NCBI RefSeq assembly: GCF_905163445.1
Contig: NC_053184.1
Span: forward strand, 2,170,001-2,234,000
Reading direction: 5' to 3'
Length of the DNA: 64,000 nt
Source of the DNA: Pararge aegeria
Lineage: Eukaryota; Arthropoda; Insecta; Lepidoptera; Nymphalidae
Part shown: positions 10,701 through 20,457 of the stretch, piece after piece
Layout of the letters: the number at the start of each line of letters is the position of its first letter
Numbering within the stretch: position 1 is the first letter of the stretch
Position numbers and translations under genes: made by a program
The notes under the pieces: model-generated
Database searches by the model: none
Told to the model about the DNA's origin: nothing
Seen by the model: the letters and a program-made list of their open reading frames with translations, nothing else

Positions 10701-13700
10701 AATAGTTGATGTTGCAAAAGAGCAACTGCTGAGTTTTTTGCCGGCTTCTTCTCGGTAGAATCTGCTTTCCGAACCGGTGATAGAATAACTACAAACAGAC
10801 CGACTTGAAGTTTCAAAAGTTTATTTATTTATTTATTTGTGAAAGTGCTTATATTAGGCCTACTTTAAATAAATGAATTATGAATTTCGCATTCTTTTTT
10901 AAAGACCTGTAGGTAAATCTTTTAACTCTTTACTAGCTAGCTCTTTTTTCGAGCTCATTTGCGGGCTACTCATGTCCAGCTTCAATAAACTTACGCGGTA
11001 CCTATGAACGCATTATACCTAGATGCCTATTTACAAACTTGATTTTAATAACATCGCAAAAAAGTTCTTAAAAAAGATACTCTATCTGAAGTTAACTGAC
11101 CTCTCTTATCGGTAGTTACCTAATTAACACGTCATGATGTGTATAGCAGATGATTGCCTCGTTGGTTTATTAGAGCATTATTGACTGCAAGATCGCGAGG
11201 GTTCGATTTCCGTGCCGGCAAATATTTTTTTGTCAATCATAGCAAACATATTCATAATGCTTGTGTTACTCATATGCTTGCTGTTTTTCTTGCACATAAT
11301 CGCAACAATTAATATTTTTACGATAGGATCTTTCCCCGTTGCGTAGCCATCGTTTTTATGTTTATTTCTGGTTATGGAAGAGCGGTGTCTTCTGATACAG
11401 GGGTAGTATTGATTTAGGCGTATGGGCTTTTCTAAGAACTTATTCTATATGTTTTTAATTATTCATATTATCTACAGGGGTATTAATACTACCCTTAAAA
11501 AAAGGCACCAGCCATTAGCGTTAACAGTAATTTTATTAACCCAAATAAACTATTTTTTAATTAAATATTTTTAATAAAATTTAATTTAATTTTTTCTATT
11601 TTATCGTAACGGAACGTTAAATCTCTTAACGGCACGTTTGTCGTTAGAATAGTAACTAGCCACGGCGGTGGTCTCCCTCCAGACCAGATTAGAAAGAATG
11701 CGGCGGAATGCTCAGGGCTGGGCCAGTAGGTCGTCAAAGTTCGTAGATTATGAGCAAACCTACTCGTTGAGAGAGGCGTTCAGTCCAGCAGTATAGGCTT
11801 ATATCCGCTTATATCGCGCTCTACTTCAAAGCAACCCACGGATCCGCAAGTATGTGACGGTGAGGTGATTAAATAAATAAATAAATGTACTAAGACAATA
11901 CACACATAGCCATCCAGCTCCAATCCAGTGTTATGTTATGCTAACATGACTGATGAATATTTTTATTAATACTATGTAACATAAATTTGCGATTTCCCGT
12001 CTCTCATGTATTATTGTGTACTATTGTTAAGGTTACCTGGCAGAGATCACTTTTAGTGATAAGATCGCCCTTTGCTTTTAATTACTTCTTTGCTACGCAA
12101 TAAAGATGTTTAAATAAATAAATACTTAGAATATACATATAAACACGCAGACACTGAAAAACATTCATGTTCATCACACAAACTGTATATCTGTATATTA
12201 TAAGTATTTATGTGTATTATATTCATAAAAAAATATTCATTAGCTATCTCAGTACCCATAACACAAGCAACGCTTACTTTGGGGCTAGATGGCGATGTAT
12301 ATTTATTTATTTATTTATTTAAACATTTTCCAGTTGTGGGAATCGAACCGACGGCCTTGGACTCAGAAAGCAGGGTCGCTGCAAACTCCGTCAATCGGCT
12401 GTCTCAATGGTTTGACATAGTAACACCACTGACAAATTTAAATTTTATAAGGTAAATAGGAACCTACTTGAACTAGGTCTCCTATAGGGCACAAGAGGGC
12501 TAGAACCTAGAGTCGTAAAGCCAGGTCTAAAGAAAGGATATAAGAAAAATGATTGGTTATCTTATTGTTTATTATTGAAGAGTTGCACTTACATTAACTA
12601 AACCAAAATAATGTTCGTTCGGTGGAAACTGCTCGGAGGAAATATCTCTCTCTAATCCCTATGTATATAATGTCAATGTAAGTTTGTTTGTTACGCTTTC
12701 ACGCTTAAACTACTTAACCGATCCTCATGAAACTTTGTACGCATATTCTTGGAAGTGTTAGAAGTAATATAGGATAAATTTTATCCCGAAATTAAGCTTA
12801 GTTCCATTGGGAGAGGGGATGAAAGAGTTTGACGATTTTACACCATAACTCCGACAAATTATAACCGATTTAAATAATTATTTTTGTACTATAGAGGTTT
12901 ATAATATGTGTTTAATTTTGCTCAAACTTTGTGTTGATCTGAATGTGGTTGCAGATAGAGGATAGAACTCCTCAGCGGACAGCAGCGAACCCCTAATTTA
13001 AGGCTTAGCGATACTGAATACTGTATTTTTTTTAGAGTTACAACTAAATTGAATGCATGAAATCGAAAAACAAAATTAAGCGCAGACGAAGTCGCGCGAA
13101 ACAGCTAGTTGTGATATATTTGCGCCCTGCAATAAAAACATGACACCGCTATCTTCCGATCATTGTACTAGAGATTCCGATTAGATTCCTAGGTATTGCC
13201 GAATATAACTGTTCTTATGTTTATAAATTTGTTCCAGAATGATCGTTGATCAGATAGATTCAGACAAGGACGGGTTCGTTTCCCTTGTGGAGCTCAAGGA
13301 CTGGATCCGGTACACACAGAAAAGGTACATTGAAGAGGATGTGGACAGACACTGGCGGCAACACAACCCTGACAATGAGGAATTTATTACATGGGAGGTA
13401 TGAACGATTGTACACCATATAGAAAAAATGTAAATAAAATTTTTACGAAAAGTATACAATTTGGCGGCCTTATCGCTACATAGCGATCTCTTCAGGGCAA
13501 CCAATGGCGTCAAACTCAGCTCAAGAAGAGCGGAGTGTGGCGCATATAAATAAACATATATATTTTCATATATACCTATATATACATACATATATATAAT
13601 AAACTTACAATATATTAATAATTGGAGCTATGTATACGGACATCATCGTCCTCCTCTCTCATCGGTGAGACAAAAACTCAATACCTATCTCATTTTGAAG

Positions 13701-16700
13701 GTCTCCCTGGCTGGTTTTAAGTGAAAAACTTAACTTGAGAACTTATAATTTCTGAATTTTCTCTGGTGTATTCTGGTGGGAGGTCTCGGCCGTGGCTTAC
13801 CGCCCTACCAGTGGCGTGCATAGAGGGCATGCACATGTGTATGTATAACGTATGCATTCGGGGCAGCGCCAAACCGGTCGCTCGTATCTACTGAGCGACG
13901 CGATGGCTCGCAGTACAGAATTACCTACACTGGGTTTATTAGTGTACTATCTGCTGTATACTGTATTGCTTTTTAATGGTTAATATATGATATTGTATAT
14001 ATTTAAACTTATGAGATTTTAGAGGAATGTGCAGCGTCCAAATAAACTCATGTGAGTTTCAGGATGCGAAGAATAATAATTTTAGTAGTTTGTTTAATAA
14101 AAAAATAAATAAAATGCAGATCATATAAAATGAAGAGAATCCCAGTAGGAGTTTTAAAAACTTAAGGATAAGCATTGTAAGAGTTATATAAAGTCTACCC
14201 TTAAGTATTTATAACTCGTACTGAATATTTTCTTGTTTTTATATCATCTGCATACCCTCTATGCACGCCACTGCACCCTACCGACAAAGATCGGTGCTCC
14301 AGATGTTTATGGGCGGCGGTGATTACTTAACACCAGGTGACCCTCTTGCTCGTTTGCCCGCTATTAATATATAAAAAAAAAAATGCGCCGCTAAGCGATT
14401 TAACGTTCCAGGACGATGTCGGGTATAAACCTGTTATATTTATTTTATTTATTTAACTCTTTATTTGTACACCACAATGAAGTTAGGAAAATAAAAAAAA
14501 CAAAAGAAATACAAAGACAGAAGTAGAATACAAAAGGCGGCCTTATCGCTAAGTAGCGATCACTGCCAGGCAACCTTTGGATTAGGACAAGATGAGAGAG
14601 AGCGGACAGGTGGTGTAAAATTATTATAAACGTACATTCAAATAGCTAAATACAAATACATAAACAAAATTGCACAAATAAGAAAAATATAATAAATAAA
14701 TATAAAATAATAAACTAATATATACTCAATCATACACATATATGAACATATAGATAATAAAAATAAACATAATCAAGGTATAATAAATGTTAGGGTTTGG
14801 GTTTAATATAACTGCCATACTCCCTAATTGATTAGCCATCTTGGACTGCAATCGTCACTTACTATCAGGTTAGATTGCAGTCGATGGCTAACTTATAGTT
14901 GAATATAAATAAAACAATTTTAGAATTGAATCCAGGACCTCGTGATCCATAATAGCTCAGCATCCTAATAATCACTTGACCAACGAGGCAGTTATTAACA
15001 TCGTACATTTTACTTCACTTCTAGTCCGCGACAACGAACGGTTCCATTGAAAAATTTAAATTTCGAAAAAACGCATTCGAAATTGGGAAAACAGAAATGA
15101 AATTCATTTATTTAAAGTAGGCCTAATATAAGATATTTGATAGTTGCTTGAATGCTGAGTTCCAAAAAACTCGGCATTTGCTCTACTTAGAAACGGCGCA
15201 ATTGCTCTATTTTGATAATATAAGCTAATTAGAAATAATTCTCCGACATTTTCTTCAATATATTTTTTTTGATTGTACTCTCTTTACAAATGTTCTTACA
15301 GATTGTTATTCGACTTCAATCACCCATAAATTATCGACTTAAATACAATAATATGAAACTTTTTCTTTCAGACGTACAAGAAGAACGTGTACGGGTTTAT
15401 GAACGAATTGAGTGAGACTGACAAAAAGACCCAGGAGGGCTTCACTTACTCAAACTTGCTCAAGAGGGACAGGAGGCGCTGGGTGTATGCTGGTAAGTAA
15501 TAGTTTCGTTAATGCACTTAAAAAAATCCAATTTGCGAAATATACGAGTTCTTTTCTCAGGCTGTGGATTGAAACGGAATATTTTTAATCATGCAACGCG
15601 GGTACGGTACTCATAGACGTAAACTCCCCGCCCGTGCTTGTTTTAACTTTAAGAAGAAGAAACACTTTATTGCACGTATAATATACAGGGAAAGAAACAG
15701 TAAGGAGTATACAGAACACAATGTAGACATGCAAAGGCGGCCTTATTGCTGCAAGCAATTTCTTACAGGCAACCTTTGTAGATGGGACTTACAGCAAGAG
15801 AACCTTTAATAGTTTCTTGCTGTAAATGACAAGATTAATCTACATAACACTACAGATTGTCTTGTTGATCAAATTACTTTTTTTTCAAGGATCAATTTTT
15901 TATGTTTAGACATGATGATGGTGAGTATATATGATGATGGTGATGATTAGTCATCACCATCATCATATATAATGGTGATGATTAGTCATCACCATTACCG
16001 GTCCACTACAGAGCACTGGTCTCCTCCCACAATGGGAAAAGTTTAGGCCGTCGTCCACCACCATGTGATCACCTGCGCGGCACTTAACTTTTGGGGAAGA
16101 CAACTTTATCTTAACCTTGGGTATTTGGCATCGGTAAGGTAAGGTAAGGGTAAGGTGATCGCGGGAGCGTAAGTATGGCGTAAGTATCATTTGGGCTATG
16201 ATGCCCCCATAGACTAATACCAAGAAAAACGTTGGTTTCTCAACAGACACCGATCAAGACGATGCACTTAACAGGACGGATTTCGCCAGTTTCCTCCACC
16301 CAGAGGACCACGGTGGTATGAAGGATGTCGTCGTGATAGAGACTCTGGAAGACATCGATAAGGATAAGGTGAGGATATGGCCGTTTCCATAAACAATGAA
16401 TGTATTTTAGATAGGGTGTCCTAAGCAGATACATAACTTAACCCCATCTCATTGTGGGCCGGTAATGGGTCAATAAGATTACTACTTTAAGAGAAATACC
16501 TGTATAAAGATATATACTAAATAAACTAAGACAATACACACCTCGCCATCTTGTCCCAAAGCGTAGCTTGTGTTATGGGTACTAAGAAAACTGATCAATA
16601 ATTTTAAGAATAACTAGCGTACCCAGCCCGCTTCGCCGGGCTAGATTTTGCTTTATTTTACTAAATTTTTAATTTAAGTCTCATAATATATTAAATCATT

Positions 16701-19700
16701 TATTTCTCTTCTATTCTCTTGAGCGGGTGAAGATCATTATCTACACCCATGTACACCCAAGAATAGAATATCATCATAAATAAAAGCTGTATTTGACAGT
16801 TCAAAAATAGGAGAGCTCCGATCGTCACCAAACTTTACAGGATTACCCGCCAGGTCAATCCGGAGATTCCCTGAAAGTTTCATTGAAATCGGTCCAGCCG
16901 TTTCGGAGCCTATACGGAACATATCCACACACTTTCTCTTTTATATATATAGATACATATATACAAAACACTTCGTTCAATAAGTGAGTTATGAAATTAG
17001 TGCCACTAAAATCTTTGGTGTTACCTACCTAACCACTTTCACATCTTATGGACAATTACGATAATGTGTTCTTTAAAAGTAAACTTAGTGTCAAACGTAA
17101 AACCTAGATCTATAATTATAATGGAAACAATCTTGGAATTGCGTATCAAGTGGTCTGTTTTTAAAAATATTCTGTCTGCTATTTAAAATCATTAAACATT
17201 TTTGAAGCACCAATCTCTGATAGAGGTAATATTTCTTTGGAAAAGTTTATTATCAATGTTCTTGATTTTACGATATACTCTTAGCTTTATAAGATGGCAT
17301 CGGCGAAAGTGGAACATTTGTGCTGTAATTGTATGCTGTGACATGTAAACTATGTATGAAAAGAGAGAGTAGGATTGGCCCCAGATAAGATCCTTGGGGT
17401 ATGCCAAGAAGCTAAAAGAATCCTTAGATACTAAGGTCTTAATTTGAAACCTGCTTAAAAGTTTAAAAATATAAATTCAAAATTCATGTAGGCCTATATG
17501 TAAGCTACGAGGGTTCCAAACGCGCCCTTGTCTAAGAAGAGCCCACTATAAACTTATTACGTTTTATATAAACTTTGAATTTATGAAATTCGATGTACCA
17601 ATGGAAATCCATACCGAATGAAATCTTTGAGACATCTCGAAGATATCATTCGGTTATTTGTTATTAAATAATACACAATCGCCCTTGAATAAATTAGCAA
17701 TTTTATGTAGCCTAGTAAACCGCACAATGAGTTAATTTTTGTATCTAATATTTATATTGTTACATATAATCCATCTTCCTTTTAATGAGGTTTGTCTTTT
17801 GACCTTGTCGTTTCACCTTGCTCACAGGACGGAAAGGTGTCTTTGGAAGAGTACATCGGGGATATGTTCAAGCCGGAGGAGGGTGAAAGTGTAGACGACG
17901 AGCCAGACTGGGTCAAGCAGGAGCGCGAACAGTTCAATGGATACAGGTATCATCACCGTGATCATTCTCATCACCATCACCACCATCACCACCATCACCG
18001 CCATCACCGCCATCACCACCATCACCACCATCACCACCATCACCATCACCACCACCACCACTATCACCATCATCACCACCATCACCATCATCATCATCAT
18101 CATCATCAATATCATCATTATCATCTGAATCAACGGCGTATAAGTGGTGATTGCTGAACATAGACATTTTAATAAATAATAATAAATTTGCTCCGCCCGG
18201 TGCAATTAGGTATTTATGTAATGTATATTTGAGTGAATTAATCTCTGTATCTAAGTAAGTATATTAATGTTGTGTTGGCTCACTATATATATTCATCATG
18301 TATACGGGCGAGAGAGTAAATCTCGAAATATCTACTATCTCTCGGGCTGGATTTCATGGTGAAAGCGGTGTCTCCTGGTTAGAGGGTTTGGGTCTGGTGA
18401 GAGCAGTGGCCTGCACAATGTTTTTGATTAGGGTATGCACAAAGGAGGAAGATGCCATAAAATGGATAAATCCTTCGCATTTATGAGTTATACAAAATTT
18501 TTTGGTTAGGCAGAGCTTTTGTGCATGTATGATGTGCACGCCACTGGGTGAGAGTGGATAAAAGTCGTCTTGAGAATAGTTGCGTGCCTTTATCGAAGAT
18601 GGTGGAGCCTGGTTTGGTAATAGATTCCGCGAAGCTGCGTAGGCTGTTAACTCAATGGTTTATCGACCTTCGAGATCTGAAATTGGCCTTCACCTAGCTT
18701 TTCTTTATCACTATCAAATAATTATAAGCGTCACGGTTCGCAAGCTGTTCGGTGTAATTACAGACGCATGAAGCTTAACACACTCGTTGATGGACACAAG
18801 GCGGCGTTGCATGACGCATTGCTTGCATGCCTTAGTGTCGCAATGTTTATAGTCGATGTTTTTCCACTCACCATCACGTGTGCCATCTGCTTGGCCCGTC
18901 AATTATTACTAAAAAAAAATGGTCGTACGCAAAAACGCGGGCGGGTGAAGGCGAACGTATAGCACGTGCCCGTGGTCGAAAGCTTCATATATTTTTTAAT
19001 AGAGATACACGAGCAGATGTACAAATTCTAGGGTCCAAGGAAATTGATAGTTTTTTTTTTTTTTATTATTCCACTACAAGTAAGCCCTTGACTGCAATCT
19101 CACCTGGTGGTAAGTGATGATGCAGTCTAAGATGGTAGCGGGCTAACCTGTTAGGGAGTATTGGTAGTCATACCCCTAATAGGTTTCTATATAGGCGACA
19201 TCGCACCGGAACACTGAATCGCTTAGCGGCACGTCTTTGTCGGTAGAGTGGTAACTATAGTCGTAAAAATATAATAGGCCCGTTTTGACATTTGTCATCG
19301 CGACGTAACTAGTTATGGAACCATAGGACTCTGTACTCGATACTCACGATAAATCAATTCAAGTTTGTATCAGTACTGGATTGATATTATTATGTATTGT
19401 AAAGTGTTCGTTCGTTCAAAGTATTCCTTTAACTTCACAACCAATACGCGTGACTGGCTGTTGATTATACGTCCACTTTTCAACATGCTGAAACAGAGTT
19501 AGTACTATATAAAAACAAACACAAAAATCGAGTCAAATTACTATGTTTAAATTAATGTCCAAAATAGAAGGGAATATTCAGTAAAAAAATGGTTACAGCT
19601 CTAGTATAAAAAAAAAAAGACTGAGAACGTAACTGTTTTCGGAACGTTTCGCAACAATTATAAATTGCATGCTACTATGAAGTAAGCGCAAAAAGAATAC

Positions 19701-20170
19701 TCGCGATATATTCTTTCGTATTATTTAACGTCCCAAAAAAATTTACGTATTTTTTAAAACACTGTATGTAATTGATTTTTATTTTTTTTGTTTCTTTCAG
19801 TTTCGTTCCAAGTTATATTCTATGGTCTTGCACAAATGTCAAAACGGGCCTATTACATTTTTACGACTATAGCCACGGCCAAAGCCTCCCACCAGAAAAA
19901 GCTATTGAAATTAGGTTTTTTTTTAAATATTTTTTGGTTTCCAGAGATACAAACAAAGACGGTTTCATGGACGAGCAGGAAGTCAAGGACTGGATCGCGC
20001 CGGCGGAGTTCGACCACGCGGAGGCCGAGGCGAGGCACCTGGTCTTCGAGGCGGACTCCGACGCCGACGAGAAGTTAACCAAGGCGGAAATCCTGGATAA
20101 ATACGACCTGTTCGTTGGCTCCCAGGCCACGGACTTCGGCGAAGCTTTGGCGAGGCACGACGAGTTCTAA
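7782..20170 (+). CDS. CALU: calumenin (CREC-family EF-hand protein), six coding exons, complete
   Basis: This is a calcium-binding protein of the secretory pathway, orthologous to vertebrate calumenin and Drosophila supercoiling factor. Coding exons: 7782-7999, 13238-13397, 15372-15492, 16247-16368, 17828-17946 and 19945-20170. All have GT-AG junctions and matching phases, giving 321 codons plus stop. Residues 1-17 form a signal peptide (hydrophobic LFIALTITAVIAG). YDHDAFLG-like and 'TFDQLPPEESKRRLG' segments match the family N-terminus. EF loops: 80-91 (DSDKDGFVSLVE, canonical); 115-126 (HNPDNEEF.., degenerate); 167-178 (DTDQDDALNRTD, Gly6 lost, with an NRT sequon at 175); 204-215 (DKDKDGKVSLEE, canonical); 248-259 (DTNKDGFMDEQE, canonical); 284-295 (DSDADEKLTKAE, Gly6 lost). 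The C-terminus RHDEF supplies the HDEF retrieval signal. Intron 1 is over 5 kb and full of repeats. The start is the first ATG after the acceptor and begins the signal peptide. Confidence 0.97.
8000..10180. other. first part of calumenin intron 1
   Basis: There is no coding sequence here. 8115-8235 looks like family D (reversed). 8843-9005 is a decayed hAT miniature element. 9540-9990 reads, on the minus strand, like a worn repeat: 'aacaaacaaactcttcagc' precedes an AT-rich end, as in Helitron 5' ends. Nothing was recognised in the remainder. Confidence 0.5.
8843..9005. mobile_element. hAT-type miniature element, decayed
   Basis: The copy has the family ends 'gagtggcgtgcacttcat' and 'gtgcacgcgaatga' and the internal 'gcataacctggtcaaaaa' block. 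It is flanked by 'gtggctga' and 'gtggctaa', a near-matching 8-bp target duplication. See 34838-34980 for an intact relative. Confidence 0.6.
10181..10460 (+). repeat. direct repeat copy 1 (pair with 11266-11546)
   Basis: About 280 bp, from 'ttactcatatgcttgctg' to 'cccaaat', is repeated 1085 bp downstream with few mismatches. Weaker fragments of the same sequence occur at 43265-43330 and 43490-43560, so the unit is a dispersed element and not unique DNA. Class unknown. Confidence 0.8.
10590..10900 (+). mobile_element. non-LTR retrotransposon 3' end
   Basis: The first part reads 'EFLNDKVAWKHPSPLSSLTR' and then a stop, the C-terminus of a reverse transcriptase. A 3' UTR follows (cggcttcttctcggtagaat, 'gaaccggtg') and ends 'aggcctactttaaataaatg'. 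The same 3' end recurs at 28385, 32765, 56225 and, reversed, at 37005, 42035, 44345 and 57880. Confidence 0.7.
11150..11235 (+). repeat. tRNA-like SINE head, family G
   Basis: 'tgcctcgttggtttattagag' followed by 'gggttcgatttccgtgccgg' gives A- and B-box-like blocks. Related heads occur at 35845 and 39850. Confidence 0.5.
11266..11546 (+). repeat. direct repeat copy 2 (pair with 10181-10460)
   Basis: Starts 'ttactcatatgcttgctg' as in copy 1. It differs by scattered substitutions and a short length change near 11440. It is followed by AT-rich sequence and then a family D-like block at about 11590-11680. Confidence 0.8.
12020..12125 (+). mobile_element. LINE 3' UTR fragment (family E)
   Basis: 'ggttacctggcagagatcac', 'agtgataagatcgcc' and 'aataaagatgtttaaataaa' match, in reverse complement, the blocks at 14500-14600, 41507-41670, 61440-61570 and 63290-63385. 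It looks like a retrotransposon 3' end with an A/T-rich tail. Confidence 0.6.
12126..12405 (-). repeat. SINE family A (minus) with a second, 5'-truncated family A SINE (plus) inserted
   Basis: The outer copy runs from 'acactgaaaaacattcatg' through 'cacaaac' and resumes 'attttccagttgtgggaatc' to the tRNA-like head at about 12400. Between these parts, 12184-12320 holds the other-strand tail ('ctgtatattataagtatt' to 'gctagatggcgatgtat' and a TTTA run). The short repeat 'aaac' occurs on both sides. Confidence 0.75.
12406..13197 (-). pseudogene. duplicated USP12/46 exon 2 with flanking introns, interrupted by a Helitron
   Basis: 12406-12655 and 13109-13197 together reproduce 5314-5666 of this window with few mismatches and one small deletion. 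The copy includes the whole of USP exon 2 (81 bp) with intact acceptor (ttgcag) and donor (gtaagtgc). One codon differs, turning Gly into Ser (DIGSEQ to DISSEQ). A 453-bp Helitron splits the exon copy. The copy lies in calumenin intron 1, antisense to that gene, ending 40 bp before calumenin exon 2. It has no neighbouring USP exons and is not expected to be functional. Confidence 0.93.
12656..13108 (+). mobile_element. non-autonomous Helitron
   Basis: The element begins TCCCTATGTATATAATGTC and ends CAGCTAG, sits between A and T, and carries a short GACGAAGTC hairpin just before the 3' end. The unoccupied sequence 'ctctctctaattgtgatat' survives in USP exon 2, which fixes both ends to the base. 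The related copy at 33217-33585 has the same ends. No open frame was seen. Confidence 0.9.
13398..15371. other. calumenin intron 2, repeat-rich
   Basis: No coding sequence. 13455-13515 and 14500-14620 are family E LINE-end fragments ('ggcggccttatcgcta'). 13809-14273 is a hAT element. 14800-14890 is family D reversed. 14935-15000 is a family G tRNA-like head reversed. 15100-15150 is a LINE 3' terminus reversed. The rest is AT-rich and unrecognised. Confidence 0.55.
13809..14273. mobile_element. non-autonomous hAT element, 465 bp
   Basis: The terminal inverted repeats are 25 bp with one mismatch, reading cagtggcgtgcatagaggg.. inward from both ends. The flanks are 'cgccctac' (13801-13808) and 'caccctac' (14274-14281), a near-perfect 8-bp target duplication. 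An 8-bp duplication with CAGTGGCG ends is the hAT pattern. No transposase frame is visible. Confidence 0.85.
15493..16246. other. calumenin intron 3
   Basis: No coding sequence. 15650-15800 is a family E fragment. 15900-16070 holds 'atgatgatggtgatgattag' simple repeats and the reversed tail of SINE family B. A short 'ggtaaggtaagg' tandem lies near 16135. Confidence 0.55.
16516..16613 (-). repeat. SINE family A fragment
   Basis: 'acaatacacacctcgccatc' to 'ttatgggtactaag' matches the reversed tail of family A. A Helitron is inserted at its upstream end. Confidence 0.65.
16614..16953 (-). mobile_element. non-autonomous Helitron, 340 bp
   Basis: On the minus strand it starts TCTATATATATAAAAG and ends with a GC hairpin (AGCCCG/CGGGCT, 16625-16642) and then CTAG. 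It is flanked by A on the 5' side and T on the 3' side, as Helitrons insert. Internal text such as 'cggctggaccgatttcaatg' is common in lepidopteran Helitrons. Confidence 0.85.
17440..17735 (-). mobile_element. non-LTR retrotransposon 3' fragment
   Basis: It has the family C layout: 'ctacgagggttccaaacgcg', 'ctaagaagagcccac', then reversed coding remnants that in better copies read 'KLAVQYTRLHKI' and 'FYNKLP'. Here the frame is broken. Confidence 0.65.
17949..18123 (+). repeat. CAT/CAC trinucleotide microsatellite next to a splice donor
   Basis: The tract is almost pure CAY triplets with a few CGC and TAT interruptions. It starts 3 bp inside intron 5 of calumenin and is in frame with exon 5, so an unspliced transcript would encode more than 40 His residues before a TGA at 18155-18157. 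Confidence 0.9.
18404..18546. mobile_element. hAT-type miniature element, 143 bp, with perfect 8-bp target duplication
   Basis: The ends are cagtggcctgcac and gtgcacgccactg. Both sides carry GGTGAGAG (18396-18403 and 18547-18554). Length and internal sequence ('tccttcgcatttatgagtta') match the copy at 34838-34980. Confidence 0.92.
18747..18910 (+). repeat. dispersed repeat, family F
   Basis: 'ggtgtaattacagacgcatg' to 'cttggcccgtcaattattact' recurs at 54005-54165 and, split by a LINE, at 21955-22650. Orientation is arbitrary and the class is not resolved. Confidence 0.6.
19045..19265 (+). repeat. dispersed repeat, family D, long copy
   Basis: It has the same block order as 51960-52150: 'ttattccactacaagt', 'ctgcaatctcacctggtgg', 'gatggtagcgggctaacctg', 'acatcg..ccggaacactgaatc', 'ggcacgtctttgtcggtag'. 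No coding frame. Confidence 0.65.
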
Positions 20171-20218
20171 TAGAAAATTCATTCTAGGCGATTCTACAAT
20201 ATTCTCATTTCTTTATAA

Positions 20219-20442
20219 CCTTAGTGGCAAGTGTTAGATTTTCTAACTACGTTTACTTATTCGATCGCGTGAATGGTATAACCGCTATAATCGTAATGCG
20301 CCATCTAGCGTCAGTATTGTACAGGCAGGTTTCCCAGTATTGCAACCAGATGGCGTTCTTTCGATCAATAAATCGTAGTTTTAAACATTCACGCGATCGA
20401 ATAAGTAAACGCAGTTAGAAAATCTCACATTAGGCACTCTGG
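20219..20442. mobile_element. foldback miniature element in the calumenin 3' flank
   Basis: The ends are near-perfect inverted repeats of about 60 bp; the inner 40 bp (agattttctaact..gaatg) differ at one base. TTTATAA flanks both sides (20212-20218 and 20443-20449), a candidate 7-bp target duplication. It lies 48 bp after the calumenin stop, so the transcript probably includes it. It contains an AATAAA at 20367-20372. Confidence 0.85.
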
Positions 20443-20457
20443 TTTATAATTTTAAAG

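Larger units (their letters stand above)
16369..17827. other. calumenin intron 4
   Basis: No coding sequence. It contains a SINE family A fragment (16516-16613), a Helitron (16614-16953) and a LINE 3' region reversed (17440-17735). The remaining 480 bp between them is not recognised. Confidence 0.55.
17947..19944. other. calumenin intron 5
   Basis: The donor is at 17947 and the acceptor ends at 19944. The intron begins with a CAT/CAC tract (about 17949-18123). It then carries a hAT miniature element (18404-18546), family F (18747-18910) and family D (19045-19265). 19266-19940 is AT-rich with no feature recognised. Confidence 0.6.

Noticed and set aside
17949..18123. Repeat array that might suggest CRISPR
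   Set aside because: It is a simple CAY triplet tract in a eukaryotic intron, with no repeat-spacer pattern.
17934..18205. Reverse-strand frames of poly-Asp/Gly or poly-Met/Val over the CAT/CAC tract
   Set aside because: These are reading-frame artefacts of a trinucleotide microsatellite; only the forward frame joins a real exon.
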